A stretch of 64,000 bases of DNA from Stutzerimonas azotifigens DSM 17556 (GCF_000425625.1 NZ_KE384408.1:62001-126000); one strand, 5' to 3'. Counted from the stretch's first letter, positions 40,031 to 51,253 are shown. Notes: generated by a model from the letters alone, not told the origin. Program-made: numbers and translations.

Positions 40031-41968
40031 ATGCCCTGCACCCAGCCCGACATCCCTGATGCGCTGCCCGCCGTACTCGCCGGCCCCCTGCTGCGCCGCG
40101 TCGAGCCCGGGCGGCTGGTGTTCTGGCTGGCGACCACGGGCGAATTCGAGCTGACCCTGCGGCTGCGGTCGCGGCCGGACGGAGCCGTGCGCGAGCTGCC
40201 GTTGGACGGAAGCTGCCGAGCCATCGCGCTGGGTCGGCATTGCTGGCTGCAGCTGGTCGACCTGCGGCTGGACGAGCCGCTGCCCACCGACCGCCTGATC
40301 GAATACGACCTGCAGCTCGGCGAGCCCGGCGCGCGTCAGGGGATCGCCGCCTGGGCCCCGCACCTGCTGAATGACGACGGCCGCCTGCCGGCCTTCGCCA
40401 TCCGCTCGCGGCTCGACCGCGTGCTGCACGGCTCCTGCCGCAAGCCCCACCACCCGACCGCCGACGGCCTGCTGTGCGTCGACCGCCTGCTGGGCGAGCT
40501 CGGCGAACGGGTCGAGGAGCGGCCGGCGCTGCTGCTGATGAGTGGCGACCAGGTCTACGCCGACGACGTCGCCGGGCCGATGCTGGTGGCCATCCACGTG
40601 CTGATGAGGCGCCTCGGGCTGTTCGGCGAATGCCTGCGCGAAGCGCTGGTGGAGGACAGCGAAGCGCTGCTGCGCCACCCGGCCTGCTATTACCGGCGCG
40701 AGGAGCTGCTGCCGGCCAGCGGCACCGGCGGGCTGGTGCGCGAGCGGATCTTCGGCGGCGTGGAAAAGCCGGTGTTCACCACCGCCCACGGGCAGAACCA
40801 CCTGGTCACCCTGGCCGAGGTGATGGCCATGTACCTGCTGGTCTGGTCGCCGACGCCCTGGGCGCTGGTGGAGATGCCGATGCCGCCGCTGGAGCCGGAG
40901 CTGGAGGCCCGCTTCGCCCGCGAGACCGAGTGCCTGACGGCGTTCCGCACGGGCCTGCCACGGGTGGCGCGGGCGCTGGCGCAGATGCCGTCGCTGATGA
41001 TCTTCGACGACCACGACATCACCGACGACTGGAACCTGTCGGCGCGCTGGGAGCAGACCGCCTACGGCCATCCGTTCTCCCGCCGCATCATCGGCAACGC
41101 GCTGGTGGCCTACCTGCTGTGCCAGGGCTGGGGCAACGAGCCCGAGCGGTTCGAGGCGCTGCTCGACGAGGTGCAGGCGCTCACCGCCCGGCCGGACGCC
41201 GCCGGCCACCTGGACTGCGCCGCCCAGGACGTCCTGATCGACCGGGTGCTGGCCCATGACGGCTGGGGCTATACGCTGGACACCCAGCCGCCGCTGCTGG
41301 TGCTCGACACCCGTACGCGGCGCTGGCGCAGCGAGCGCAATCTCGGTCGGCCGTCCGGCCTGATGGACTGGGAGGCGCTGAGCGAGCTGCAGCAGGCGCT
41401 GCTCGACCGCCGGGCGGCGCTGATCGTGTCGCCGGCGCCGATGTTCGGGGTCAAGCTGATCGAAGCGATCCAGCGGGTGTTCACCTGGGCCGGCCACCCC
41501 TTGCTGGTGGATGCGGAGAACTGGATGGCGCACCGCGGCGCGGCGCGGGTGATGCTCAACATCTTCCGCCATTCGCGCACGCCCGGGCGCTACGTGGTGC
41601 TGTCCGGCGACGTGCACTACTCGTTCGTCTACCAGGTGAGCATCCGCGGCCGGGACGGCGGCCCGCAGATCTGGCAGGTGACCAGCAGCGGGGTGAAGAA
41701 CGAATTCCCGCAGCGCCTGCTGGACTGGCTGGACAGGCTCAACCGCTGGCTCTACGCGCCCTGGTCGCCGCTCAACTGGCTGACCACCCGGCGTCGCTGG
41801 GAGGTTGTGCCGCGCGTGCCGGACCGTCGCCAGCACGGCGAGCGGCTGTGGAACGGCGCGGGCATCGGCCTGCTCGAGCTGGACGAGGAAGGCGCGCCCA
41901 GGCGCATCCGCCAGCTCAACGCCGACGGCTCGCCGGCGACCGAGTTCCTCCTGGAGGACGAGGCCTGA
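40031..41968 (+). CDS. PhoD-like metallophosphatase family protein
   Basis: A 645-residue protein without an evident signal peptide. Metallophosphatase motifs: GSCRKPHH (about 136), MSGDQVYADD (about 170), IFDDHDITDDWN (about 325) and VVLSGDVHYSF (about 525). These are the two-metal ligand blocks of PhoD-like phosphatases. The large insertions and lack of export signal differ from classic secreted PhoD, so an intracellular substrate is likely. Its TGA directly abuts the stop of pncB with no base between. Confidence 0.88.
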   Translation: MPCTQPDIPDALPAVLAGPLLRRVEPGRLVFWLATTGEFELTLRLRSRPDGAVRELPLDGSCRAIALGRHCWLQLVDLRLDEPLPTDRLIEYDLQLGEPGARQGIAAWAPHLLNDDGRLPAFAIRSRLDRVLHGSCRKPHHPTADGLLCVDRLLGELGERVEERPALLLMSGDQVYADDVAGPMLVAIHVLMRRLGLFGECLREALVEDSEALLRHPACYYRREELLPASGTGGLVRERIFGGVEKPVFTTAHGQNHLVTLAEVMAMYLLVWSPTPWALVEMPMPPLEPELEARFARETECLTAFRTGLPRVARALAQMPSLMIFDDHDITDDWNLSARWEQTAYGHPFSRRIIGNALVAYLLCQGWGNEPERFEALLDEVQALTARPDAAGHLDCAAQDVLIDRVLAHDGWGYTLDTQPPLLVLDTRTRRWRSERNLGRPSGLMDWEALSELQQALLDRRAALIVSPAPMFGVKLIEAIQRVFTWAGHPLLVDAENWMAHRGAARVMLNIFRHSRTPGRYVVLSGDVHYSFVYQVSIRGRDGGPQIWQVTSSGVKNEFPQRLLDWLDRLNRWLYAPWSPLNWLTTRRRWEVVPRVPDRRQHGERLWNGAGIGLLELDEEGAPRRIRQLNADGSPATEFLLEDEA

Positions 41969-43180
41969 TCAGACCACGCCGAATACGTGCTTGAGGTAGC
42001 TGACGAAGGCCGGGTCGCGGCACATGGTCTTGCCCGGCGAGTCGGAGATCTTCGCCACCGGCTGGCCGTTGCAGGCGGTCATCTTGATCACCATGTTGGT
42101 CGGCTCGACGCCCGGCAGGTCGCAGGTCAGGTAGGTGCCGATGCCGAAGCTGGTCTGGATACGGCCTTCCAGCGCCCGGTGGATGCCGAGCGCCTTCTCG
42201 AAATCCAGCGCGTCGGAGAATACCAGGCGCCGCGAGGCGGGGTCGATGTTCAGCCGGCGGTAGTGGGCGATGGCCTTTTCCGCCCATTCGACCGGGTCCC
42301 CGGAGTCGTGGCGCAGCCCGTCGAAGAGCTTGGCGAAGAACAGGTCGAAGTCGCGCAGGAAGGCATCCATGGTGATGCAGTCGGTCAGCGCCACGCCGAG
42401 CGCTCCCCGGTACTCGCGGACCCAGCAGTCCAGCGCGGCGCTCTGGCTGTCGATCAGCCGCGGCCCCAGCTGCTGGTGCGCCATCAGCCACTCGTGGGCC
42501 ATGGTGCCCATCGGCTTGACCCCGTGGGTACGCGCCAGGTGCACGTTGCTGGTGCCGATGAAGCAGCCGGGAAAGTCGCGCTTCAGCCAGTCCACCACCG
42601 CCGCCTGCACGGCCGAGGAGAAGCGCCGGCGGGTGCCGAAGTCGGCGAGCCGGAAAGTCTTCAGTTCCTGCGCCGTGGCCTGCTGGCGCAGCCACCGGCA
42701 TTTCTCGTCGAAGCGCTCGCGGGCCTGCTCGAGCCGCGCCTGCGGGTAACGGGCGCGGTTGCGCACCTCGCTGATGATCGCCAGCAGCGGCACCTCGAAC
42801 AGGATCACGTGCAGCCAGGGGCCCTTCAGGCGGATGGCCAGTTCGCCGTCCTCGACCGCCAGGTGCAGGTAGCTCAGGTCGAAGCGGAACAGCCGGAGGA
42901 AGCGGATGAAGTCTGGCTGCATGTAGGGAATGCGCTCGAGGAAGGCCTGTTCCTCGGCGCTCAGGCGCAGCCCGGCGAGAGCGTCGAGCTGCTCGCGGAT
43001 GGCCTCCAGGTGTGTGCTGAGGTCTTCGCCGGTGCGGCTGCGGAACGCCCACTCGACCTCCGCGTTGGGGTAGTGATGCAGCACCGCCTGCATCATCGTC
43101 AGCTTGTAGAAATCGGTGTCCAGCAGGCTGGCGACGATGGCGTCGCCGAAGGCGCTGCCGCGCATGGGCGTTCCGTTCAT
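41969..43180 (-). CDS. pncB: nicotinate phosphoribosyltransferase
   Basis: A 403-residue enzyme converting nicotinate and PRPP to nicotinate mononucleotide in NAD salvage, with ATP hydrolysis. [41 protein letters not shown] and the PRPP-related [10 protein letters not shown] are characteristic. The zinc-finger microprotein gene lies 9 nt upstream on the same strand, so the two are co-transcribed. Confidence 0.97.
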   Translation of the reverse strand: MNGTPMRGSAFGDAIVASLLDTDFYKLTMMQAVLHHYPNAEVEWAFRSRTGEDLSTHLEAIREQLDALAGLRLSAEEQAFLERIPYMQPDFIRFLRLFRFDLSYLHLAVEDGELAIRLKGPWLHVILFEVPLLAIISEVRNRARYPQARLEQARERFDEKCRWLRQQATAQELKTFRLADFGTRRRFSSAVQAAVVDWLKRDFPGCFIGTSNVHLARTHGVKPMGTMAHEWLMAHQQLGPRLIDSQSAALDCWVREYRGALGVALTDCITMDAFLRDFDLFFAKLFDGLRHDSGDPVEWAEKAIAHYRRLNIDPASRRLVFSDALDFEKALGIHRALEGRIQTSFGIGTYLTCDLPGVEPTNMVIKMTACNGQPVAKISDSPGKTMCRDPAFVSYLKHVFGVV

Positions 43181-43189
43181 GGGCTGGGC

Positions 43190-43366
43190 TCAGGCACCGC
43201 CGATGCCCTGGATCACCTTGCCGCTGCCACCGCAGGTCGCGCACGGCCGGCCGCCCTCGGCGCGGCCACTGCCGGCGCAGTCGGGGCAGATATTCTCGCC
43301 GGTGCCAGGAGTGCCTGCGGGCGCCTGGTCGCCGGGATTCATTTCGTTGCTATCGTTATCGCTCAT
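43190..43366 (-). CDS. DnaJ-type zinc-finger microprotein
   Basis: A 58-residue protein starting MSDNDSNEMNPGDQAP at ATG 43366; an in-frame TTG two codons upstream is less likely. The second half has two CxxCxGxG-type repeats: CPDCAGSG and CATCGGSG, separated by RAEGGRP, as in the DnaJ zinc-binding domain. No J-domain or client-binding part is present. It is 9 nt before pncB. It may bind one zinc ion. Role unknown. Confidence 0.75.
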   Translation of the reverse strand: MSDNDSNEMNPGDQAPAGTPGTGENICPDCAGSGRAEGGRPCATCGGSGKVIQGIGGA

Positions 43367-43480
43367 ATGCAACGGCCGGTTATATGAAGAAAGGTTGATC
43401 GAATATTAACTATTCAAGCGGAGGGTGCGTGCAAGTTTAACTATGCCGCTTCGCTTAGTTAGCCTGGATGACAGGCAATA

Positions 43481-43513
43481 AAAAAGGCAGGGAACTACCT
43501 ATCCCTGCCTTTT
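43481..43513 (-). terminator. terminator of the KGG gene
   Basis: On the reverse strand AAAAGGCAGGGA pairs with TCCCTGCCTTTTT, giving a stem of about 11 bp with an 8-nt loop and flanking T. It lies 15 nt beyond the KGG stop. Confidence 0.85.
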
Positions 43514-43527
43514 CTTTATGCCAGACG

Positions 43528-43698
43528 TCAGCTCTTGCGGCCGCCGCCATGGCTGTGTTGGCCGCCCTTGCGGCCGGCTTCAGACGCTTTTTCGCGGTCG
43601 TTGGCGAAGTTGCCTCCGCTGTTGTGGCCTCCCTTGCGACCCGCTTCGGAGGCCTTCTCGCGATCGTTGGCGAAGTTGCCGGGGTTGTTGTTAGCCAT
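43528..43698 (-). CDS. KGG-domain stress protein (YciG-like)
   Basis: A 56-residue frame with good AGGAG upstream. It consists almost entirely of two near-identical units, GNFANDREKASEAGRKGG, separated by HNSG, ending QHSHGGGRKS. KGG (Con-10-like) proteins are small hydrophilic stress-induced proteins. It has its own terminator. The tandem duplication is clear at DNA and protein level. Confidence 0.85.
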   Translation of the reverse strand: MANNNPGNFANDREKASEAGRKGGHNSGGNFANDREKASEAGRKGGQHSHGGGRKS

Positions 43699-43932
43699 GT
43701 CTGTTCTCCTCGTTTGATAGAGAGTCGAGGCCGGCTATATATCGCCAGCCTTCATGATTACAGAGCGCCACGTCTTCATTGGAGTTCAGGCAGTTGGCGA
43801 AACGCCTGACGAATGGTTGCCGTATCGGTCAAGAGCAACTTTGGGCATGTTTGCAGTGCACCCTTCGTGCCTGCGAGAACGCCGTCCGGCTGCCGCTCTC
43901 TAATGAAAGGGACACACCGTGGAGAGGCAGCC

Positions 43933-44157
43933 ATGCAGAACTATCACATCGTTCACGACGGCAATCGCTGGGTACTCAGGGAGGAGGGCGACAACCGCGC
44001 ACTGATCGAGGCCGACACCCAGGACGAGATCGTTCGCGAGACCCGCGACTACATGAAGCTGCGGGTCGGCTCGGTGAAGATCCACGGGCGCGACGGCACC
44101 ATTCAGGACGAGCGGACCTACCCGCGCGACCAGGACCCGCGGGCAAGCAAGGGTTGA
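43933..44157 (+). CDS. DUF2188 family small protein
   Basis: A 74-residue cytoplasmic protein starting MQNYHIVHDGNRWVLREEG after GGAGAGG. The N-terminal beta-rich half and HGRDGTIQDERTYPRDQDP match the DUF2188 type, which has no known biochemical role and often occurs beside stress-type small genes. It is divergent from the KGG gene. Confidence 0.8.
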   Translation: MQNYHIVHDGNRWVLREEGDNRALIEADTQDEIVRETRDYMKLRVGSVKIHGRDGTIQDERTYPRDQDPRASKG

Positions 44158-44212
44158 GGATCCGCTGGTCGGCGCCGTCGCGCACTGGATCAGTCAGGCC
44201 AGGTGGCACAGC

Positions 44213-44397
44213 TCCCTCACCCCAGCCCTCTCCCGGTGGGAGAGGGGGCTATCCGGCGTTGGATCGCGACATCGTGCGGCCGCATTCGGAGCAAGACCTC
44301 GGAGACCCCTGCGGTTTATTGCCGGGCCGCCGGCCGGCGCCGGAGCCTTTCCCTTCTCCCTAGGGACAAGGGGGCCCGCAGGGCCGGATGAGGGACG
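44213..44397. repeat. two dispersed intergenic hairpin repeats
   Basis: 44213-44248 holds the common block CCCTCACCCC, then CCCTCTCCCGGTGGGAGAGG. 44340-44397 holds the second half of the composite unit seen at 9721-10359 (CTTCTCCCTAGGGACAAG, GGCCCGCAGGGCC, GGATGAGGG). Neither carries a gene. Confidence 0.75.
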
Positions 44398-44405
44398 CGG
44401 GTGGG

Positions 44406-45821
44406 TCAGTCGAGGGTTTCGATGCGCAGGCTGTTGGTGGTGCCGGGTTGCCCGAGCGGTACGCCGGCGGTGATGACCACGGTGTCGCCGGTTCTCGCCA
44501 TGCGTTGCGCACGGGCCAGTTCCAAGGCGTTGCGGCAGATGGCTTCCATGTCCTGCAGGCGCGGGTTGACCACCGAGTAGACGCCCCAGGCGAGGGTCAG
44601 CCTGCGCGCCGTGGCCAGGTCCGGCGTCAGGCTGAGGATCGGCGCGCTCGGCCGCTCGCGGGAGGCGCGCAGGCTGGAGCTGCCGGATTCGGTGTAGTTG
44701 ACCAGCGCCGCCACCGGCAGGATGCCGCTGACCCGGCGCACCGCGCAGCTGATCGCATCGGCCACCGTGGCTTCGGCCTGCGGGCGGGCGACGTCGAGCT
44801 GGGCCTGGTAGTCCGGGCCGCTTTCGACCTGGCGGATTATCTTGCTCATGATACTTACCGCCTCGAACGGGTATTCGCCCGAGGCGGTCTCGGCCGAAAG
44901 CATCACCGCGTCGGCACCCTCGGCCACCGCATTGGCCACGTCGGTGACCTCGGCGCGGGTCGGCGACGGCGAGAAGCGCATCGACTCGAGCATCTGCGTG
45001 GCCACCACCACCGGCCGGCCGAGCTGGCGGCAGGCGCGCACGATCTGCTTCTGGATGCGCGGCACGTTCTCGGCCGGTACCTCCACGCCGAGGTCGCCGC
45101 GCGCCACCATGATGGCGTCGCAGAGGCGCGCGATGGCTTCCAGTTCGCGCACCGCCGAGGGCTTCTCGATCTTCGCCATCAGGCTGGCGCGGTCGCCGAT
45201 CAGTTCGCGCGCCTCGGCGATGTCCTGCGGGCGCTGGACGAACGACAGCGCCACCCAGTCGACCCCGAGTTCGAGGCCGAAGGACAGGTCGCGGCGATCC
45301 TTGTCGGTCAGCGGGCTGAGTTCCAGCACCGCCTCGGGCACGTTGACGCCCTTGCGGTCGGACAGCTCGCCGCCGACCAGCACGCGGGTGTCGATGGCCT
45401 CGGCGTGGTTGGCCGCCACTTCCAGGCGCAGCTTGCCGTCGTCGAGCAGCAGGCTCATGCCCGGACGCAGCGCGGCGATGATCTCCGGATGCGGCAGGTT
45501 GACCCGGCGGGCATCGCCGGGCGTCGGGTCCAGGTCCAGGCGCAGCGCCTGGTCGCGAACCAGCTGTACCCTGCCTTCGGCGAAGCGGCCGACCCGCAGC
45601 TTCGGCCCCTGCAGGTCCATCAGCACGCCGATCGGGCGGCCGAGTTCCGCTTCGACCTGGCGTACCCAGCCGTGGCGCTCGGCATGGTCGGCGTGATCGC
45701 CGTGGCTGAAGTTCAGGCGGAACAGGTCGGCCCCGGCGTCCACCAGCCGGCGGATGTCCTCGGGACCGGTGATGGCCGGGCCGAGGGTGGCGAGAATCTT
45801 GACTTTCTTGTCATTGGTCAT
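44406..45821 (-). CDS. pykF: pyruvate kinase
   Basis: A 471-residue enzyme making ATP and pyruvate from phosphoenolpyruvate and ADP. Motifs: RLNFSHGDH, MDLQGPKLRVG, the active-site MAKIEKPSAV, MVARGDLGVEVP and VATQMLESM. It ends the gcl operon by converting the product of glycerate metabolism onward to pyruvate. Its start overlaps the ttuD stop by 11 nt. The counterpart in P. aeruginosa is PA1498, from memory. Confidence 0.96.
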   Translation of the reverse strand: MTNDKKVKILATLGPAITGPEDIRRLVDAGADLFRLNFSHGDHADHAERHGWVRQVEAELGRPIGVLMDLQGPKLRVGRFAEGRVQLVRDQALRLDLDPTPGDARRVNLPHPEIIAALRPGMSLLLDDGKLRLEVAANHAEAIDTRVLVGGELSDRKGVNVPEAVLELSPLTDKDRRDLSFGLELGVDWVALSFVQRPQDIAEARELIGDRASLMAKIEKPSAVRELEAIARLCDAIMVARGDLGVEVPAENVPRIQKQIVRACRQLGRPVVVATQMLESMRFSPSPTRAEVTDVANAVAEGADAVMLSAETASGEYPFEAVSIMSKIIRQVESGPDYQAQLDVARPQAEATVADAISCAVRRVSGILPVAALVNYTESGSSSLRASRERPSAPILSLTPDLATARRLTLAWGVYSVVNPRLQDMEAICRNALELARAQRMARTGDTVVITAGVPLGQPGTTNSLRIETLD

Positions 45822-47091
45822 CGGTATGCCTGTCGAGAACGAGAATGGCGCGGAAGTCGTTGACGTTGGTGCGCGTCGGCCCGGTGACGATCAGGTCGTC
45901 GAGGGCGGCGAAGAAGCCGTAGCCGTCGTTGTTAGCCAGGCGCTCGGCGGCGTCGATGCCCTGCTCGGCAGCGCGGGCGAGGGAATACGGGGTCATGAGC
46001 GCGCCGGCGTTGTCTTCCGAGCCGTCGATGCCGTCGGTGTCGCCGGCCAGCGCGTAGACGCCCGGCAGGCCGTCGAGCGCGGCGGTCAGCCCGAGGAGGA
46101 ACTCGGCGTTGCGTCCGCCGCGGCCGTTGCCGCGCACGGTGACGGTGGTTTCGCCGCCGGAGAGGATCACGCAGGGCGGCTCCACCGGCTGGCCGTGCAG
46201 GGCGATCTGCCGGGCAATGCCGGCGTGCACCTTGGCCACCTCGCGCGCCTCGCCTTCCAGGTCACCGAGGATCAGCGGCGTCAGCCCGGCGGCGCGGACC
46301 TTCTCGGCCGCCGCGTCGAGCGACTGCTGCGGGCGGGCGATGAGCTGGAAGTGGCTGCGCGACAGGCAGGGGTCGCCCGGCTTGACGGTTTCCGAGCGCG
46401 GGTCGTCGAGCCAGGCGCGGACGTTCTCCGGCACCTCGATGCCGTAGCGGGTGAGGATCTCCAGCGCCTGTGCCGAGGTGGTCGGGTCGGCCACCGTGGG
46501 GCCGGAGGCAATCACCGTGGCCTGGTCGCCCGGCACGTCGGAAATGGCGTAGGTGTAGACGGTGGCCGGCCAGCAGGCCTTGGCCAGGCGCCCGCCCTTG
46601 ATCGCCGAGAGGTGCTTGCGCACGCAGTTCATCTCGCCGATGTGCGCCCCGGACCTGAGCAGCGCCTTGTTGATCGCCTGCTTGTCGGCCAGGCTGATGC
46701 CGTCGGCCGGCAGCGCCAGCAGCGAGGAGCCGCCGCCGGAAAGCAGGAAGATCACCCGGTCGCTTTCCTCGAGGTCGCTGACCAGCTCCAGCACGCGCCG
46801 GGCGACGCGCTCGCCGGCGTCGTCCGGGACCGGGTGCGCGGCCTCGACCACCTCGATGCGCCCGCAGTCGGCGCCGTGCTCGTAGCGGGTCACCACCAGC
46901 CCCGACAGCTCGCCCTCCCAGGCTTCCTCGATGGCCTGCGCCATGGCCGCGGCGGCCTTGCCGGCACCGATGACGATGGCCCGGCCGCTGCGGTCGGCGG
47001 GTAACTGATCGGCCAGCACCTGGCGCGGATGAGCCGCCGCGATGGCGGTGTCGAACAGCTCGCGCAGCAGGCTCTTGGGATCGATGGACAT
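45811..47091 (-). CDS. ttuD: glycerate 2-kinase / hydroxypyruvate reductase TtuD (MOFRL family)
   Basis: A 426-residue protein starting MSIDPKSLLRELFDTA. It has the glycerate-kinase N-terminal domain (VIGAGKAAAAMAQAI, LLSGGGSSLLALP) and the MOFRL C-terminal domain (ILSGGETTVTVRGNGRGGRN, AGDTDGIDGSEDNAGA). Such genes are annotated as hydroxypyruvate reductase but the fold is that of glycerate 2-kinase, which gives 2-phosphoglycerate, consistent with the neighbouring pyruvate kinase. It overlaps pykF by 11 nt. Confidence 0.93.
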   Translation of the reverse strand: MSIDPKSLLRELFDTAIAAAHPRQVLADQLPADRSGRAIVIGAGKAAAAMAQAIEEAWEGELSGLVVTRYEHGADCGRIEVVEAAHPVPDDAGERVARRVLELVSDLEESDRVIFLLSGGGSSLLALPADGISLADKQAINKALLRSGAHIGEMNCVRKHLSAIKGGRLAKACWPATVYTYAISDVPGDQATVIASGPTVADPTTSAQALEILTRYGIEVPENVRAWLDDPRSETVKPGDPCLSRSHFQLIARPQQSLDAAAEKVRAAGLTPLILGDLEGEAREVAKVHAGIARQIALHGQPVEPPCVILSGGETTVTVRGNGRGGRNAEFLLGLTAALDGLPGVYALAGDTDGIDGSEDNAGALMTPYSLARAAEQGIDAAERLANNDGYGFFAALDDLIVTGPTRTNVNDFRAILVLDRHTDDQ

Positions 47092-47499
47092 GATGGTGAA
47101 GCTCCTGAACGGTCTCTGGGATAGGCCGATTGCAGACGGCAACGCTCGGCAATGCAAGCGTTAAGGCACCTGCGCGGCAGAAACTCGCACGCGTTCCGCG
47201 CAGACACCGGGTATTGGATCGACCAACCCGGCAGTCGGGCCGTGACTCCTCCTGCCGGGCGGTCGAAAGGGGGTGGGGCGCGGCGCAGCGGCGAAGCCGG
47301 CTCTGCGTGGTTCCGCGCCCCGTCCTCTCCATGAAGGAAAGGGGAACTCGTGGCTGGCGGGCCGCCGCCCTTCCCGCGTCTGTCTGCCGGAAGTTGCGGG
47401 AAGGGCGCGCCCATCGAGCCGCGGGTGACGGGTACTGCCGGTTCGGCCGACGGTAGAAGTCGAAGCCGGCAGGGCCCGCCGCCCGCATCTTGTCGCGGC
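47092..47499. other. 408-bp gap inside the gcl operon
   Basis: Unusually long for an operon in which other genes overlap or lie close. It holds no gene. GC-rich inverted segments (GGGCGGGCCGCCGCCC-like) are seen, and a promoter for ttuD is possible but not evident. Confidence 0.45.
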
Positions 47500-48390
47500 C
47501 TACTCGCCGCGGATATTGAAGTTGGCCATGTGCTCCAGGCCCTTGATCAGCGCCGAGTGGTCCCAGCCGCTGCCGCCCAGCGCGGCGCAGGTGCTGAACA
47601 CCTGCTGGGCGCTGGCGGTGTTGGGCAGGTTCAGGCCCAGTTCGCGGGCGCCGGAGAGCGCCAGGTTGAGGTCCTTCTGGTGCAGGGCGATGCGGAAGCC
47701 CGGGTCGAAGGTGCCCTTGATCATGCGCTCGCCGTGCACCTCGAGAATCTTCGAACCGGCGAACCCGCCCATCAGCGCCTCGCGCACGCGGGCCGGGTCG
47801 GCGCCGTTCTTCGCGGCGAACAGCAGCGCCTCGGCCACCGCCTGGATGTTCAGCGCGACGATGATCTGGTTGGCCACCTTGGCGGTCTGGCCGGCGCCGC
47901 TGTCGCCGACCAGGGTGATGTTCTTGCCCATCGCCTGGAACAGCGGCAGGGCGCGGGCGAAGGTCGCTTCGTCGCCGCCGACCATGATCGACAGGGTCGC
48001 GGCCTTGGCGCCGACCTCGCCGCCGGACACCGGGGCGTCCAGGTACTGCGCGCCGCTGGCCTTGATCCTCTCGGCGAACTGCTTGGTCGCAGTCGGCGAG
48101 ATGGAGCTCATGTCGATCACCACCTTGCCGCTGCCGACGCCGGCGGCGATGCCGTCCTCGCGGAACAGCACGTCCTCGACCTGCGGCGTGTCGGGGACCA
48201 TGACGATGATGAATTCGGCTTCCTGCGCCACTTCGCGCGGGTTGTCCAGGGCGACCGCGCCCTTGTCCAGCAGCTCGGCCGGCGCCGCGTCGTGGTGCGT
48301 GGACAGGAACAGGCCGTGGCCGGCGGCGATCAGGTTGAGGGCCATGGGCTTGCCCATGATGCCGGTGCCGATGAATCCGATTTTTGCCAT
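47500..48390 (-). CDS. glxR: tartronate semialdehyde reductase
   Basis: A 296-residue beta-hydroxyacid dehydrogenase reducing 2-hydroxy-3-oxopropanoate to glycerate with NADH. Rossmann motif FIGTGIMGKPMALN (5-18), substrate motif DAPVSGGEVGA (about 118), catalytic Lys in GQTAKVANQI (about 170). Typical 296-residue length. It is 36 nt after hyi. Confidence 0.95.
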   Translation of the reverse strand: MAKIGFIGTGIMGKPMALNLIAAGHGLFLSTHHDAAPAELLDKGAVALDNPREVAQEAEFIIVMVPDTPQVEDVLFREDGIAAGVGSGKVVIDMSSISPTATKQFAERIKASGAQYLDAPVSGGEVGAKAATLSIMVGGDEATFARALPLFQAMGKNITLVGDSGAGQTAKVANQIIVALNIQAVAEALLFAAKNGADPARVREALMGGFAGSKILEVHGERMIKGTFDPGFRIALHQKDLNLALSGARELGLNLPNTASAQQVFSTCAALGGSGWDHSALIKGLEHMANFNIRGE

Positions 48391-48426
48391 GGGAATTCTC
48401 CTTTCGATCCGGTGCGTGGGGTCAGT

Positions 48427-49209
48427 TCAGACGGCGTTGTGGGCTTTCATCCAGCCGAGCCCGGCGGCGGTGGTGGTCGCCGGCTTGTACTCGCAGCCGA
48501 CCCAGCCCTGGTAGCCGATACGGTCGAGGTGCTGGAACAGGAAACGGTAGTTGATCTCGCCGGTGCCGGGCTCGTTGCGGCCGGGGTTGTCGGCCAGCTG
48601 CACGTGGTTGATCAGCGGCAGGTGGCTCTCCATGGTCCGCGCCAGGTCACCTTCCATGATCTGCATGTGGTAGATGTCGTACTGCAGGAACAGGTTGGCG
48701 CTGCCCACCTTGTCACGGATCTCCAGCGCCTGGCCGGTGGTGTTGAGGAAGAAGCGCGGGATGTCGCGGGTGTTGATCATCTCCATGACCAGCCGGATGC
48801 CGGCGGCCTCGAGCCGGTCGGCGGCGTAGCGCAGGTTCTCGATGAAGGTCATTTCCAGCGCACCCAGGTCGGCGCCCTTGGGTGCGATCCCGGCCAGGCA
48901 GTTGACCTGGGTGTTGCCGAGCACCCTGGCGTAGGCGATGGCCTTGTCCACGCCGGCGCGGAATTCCTCGGTGCGCTGCGGATCGCAGGCGATGCCGCGG
49001 TCGCCGTTGGCCCAGTCGCCGGCCGGCAGGTTGAACAGCACCTGGGTCAGCCCGTTGGCGTCCAGCCGCGCCTTGAGTTCCTCGGCCGGGTAATCGTAGG
49101 GGAACAGGTACTCGACGCCGCTGAAGCCGGCCTCGGCGGCGGCGGCGAAGCGGTCGAGGAAGTCCAGCTCGGTGAACAGCATCGACAGGTTGGCGGCAAA
49201 GCGGGGCAT
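48427..49209 (-). CDS. hyi: hydroxypyruvate isomerase
   Basis: A 260-residue TIM-barrel enzyme interconverting hydroxypyruvate and tartronate semialdehyde. It starts MPRFAANLSMLFTELDFLD at 49209 after AGGAG. Typical metal-site segments are VMEMINTRDIPRFFL, QYDIYHMQIMEGD and HVQLADNPGRNEPGTG. Second gene of the gcl operon. Confidence 0.95.
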   Translation of the reverse strand: MPRFAANLSMLFTELDFLDRFAAAAEAGFSGVEYLFPYDYPAEELKARLDANGLTQVLFNLPAGDWANGDRGIACDPQRTEEFRAGVDKAIAYARVLGNTQVNCLAGIAPKGADLGALEMTFIENLRYAADRLEAAGIRLVMEMINTRDIPRFFLNTTGQALEIRDKVGSANLFLQYDIYHMQIMEGDLARTMESHLPLINHVQLADNPGRNEPGTGEINYRFLFQHLDRIGYQGWVGCEYKPATTTAAGLGWMKAHNAV

Positions 49210-49257
49210 GGGTGTTTCTCCTGATCTGTACGGATCGTTGTGTTGTGTTGTTGTGTT

Positions 49258-49348
49258 GCGGTGGATGTGCTTCGCGACATCCACCCAACGGTTGCTCGGC
49301 GGTTGTTCCGGCGTAGGGTGGATAACGCCGCTTGCGGCTTATCCACCT
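49258..49348. repeat. two dispersed hairpin repeats between gcl and hyi
   Basis: GGTGGATG-TGCTTCGCGA-CATCCACC and GGTGGATAA-CGCCG-ttgcgg-CTTATCCACC are members of a GGTGGAT hairpin family also seen at 56940-57048. They lie within the operon and could shape mRNA stability. Confidence 0.7.
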
Positions 49349-49356
49349 GAACATGG

Positions 49357-51138
<1,782 letters not shown>

Positions 51139-51234
51139 GGGAATCCTCCTAGATTTTTTATTCGATAGTTTTTCTAGCTGGGCCAAGCATGACAGTCCGC
51201 CCGGTCGGGCGGAATCGGCGAAATTTGATTTCTC

Positions 51235-51253
51235 TCGATACTCTGGGTATCGA
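51235..51253 (-). promoter_or_regulatory. inverted repeat upstream of gcl
   Basis: TCGATAC-N5-GTATCGA is a perfect 7-bp inverted repeat about 100 bp before the gcl start; the half-site TCGATA recurs at 51162-51167, near the RBS. Candidate binding site for the operon regulator. Confidence 0.5.
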
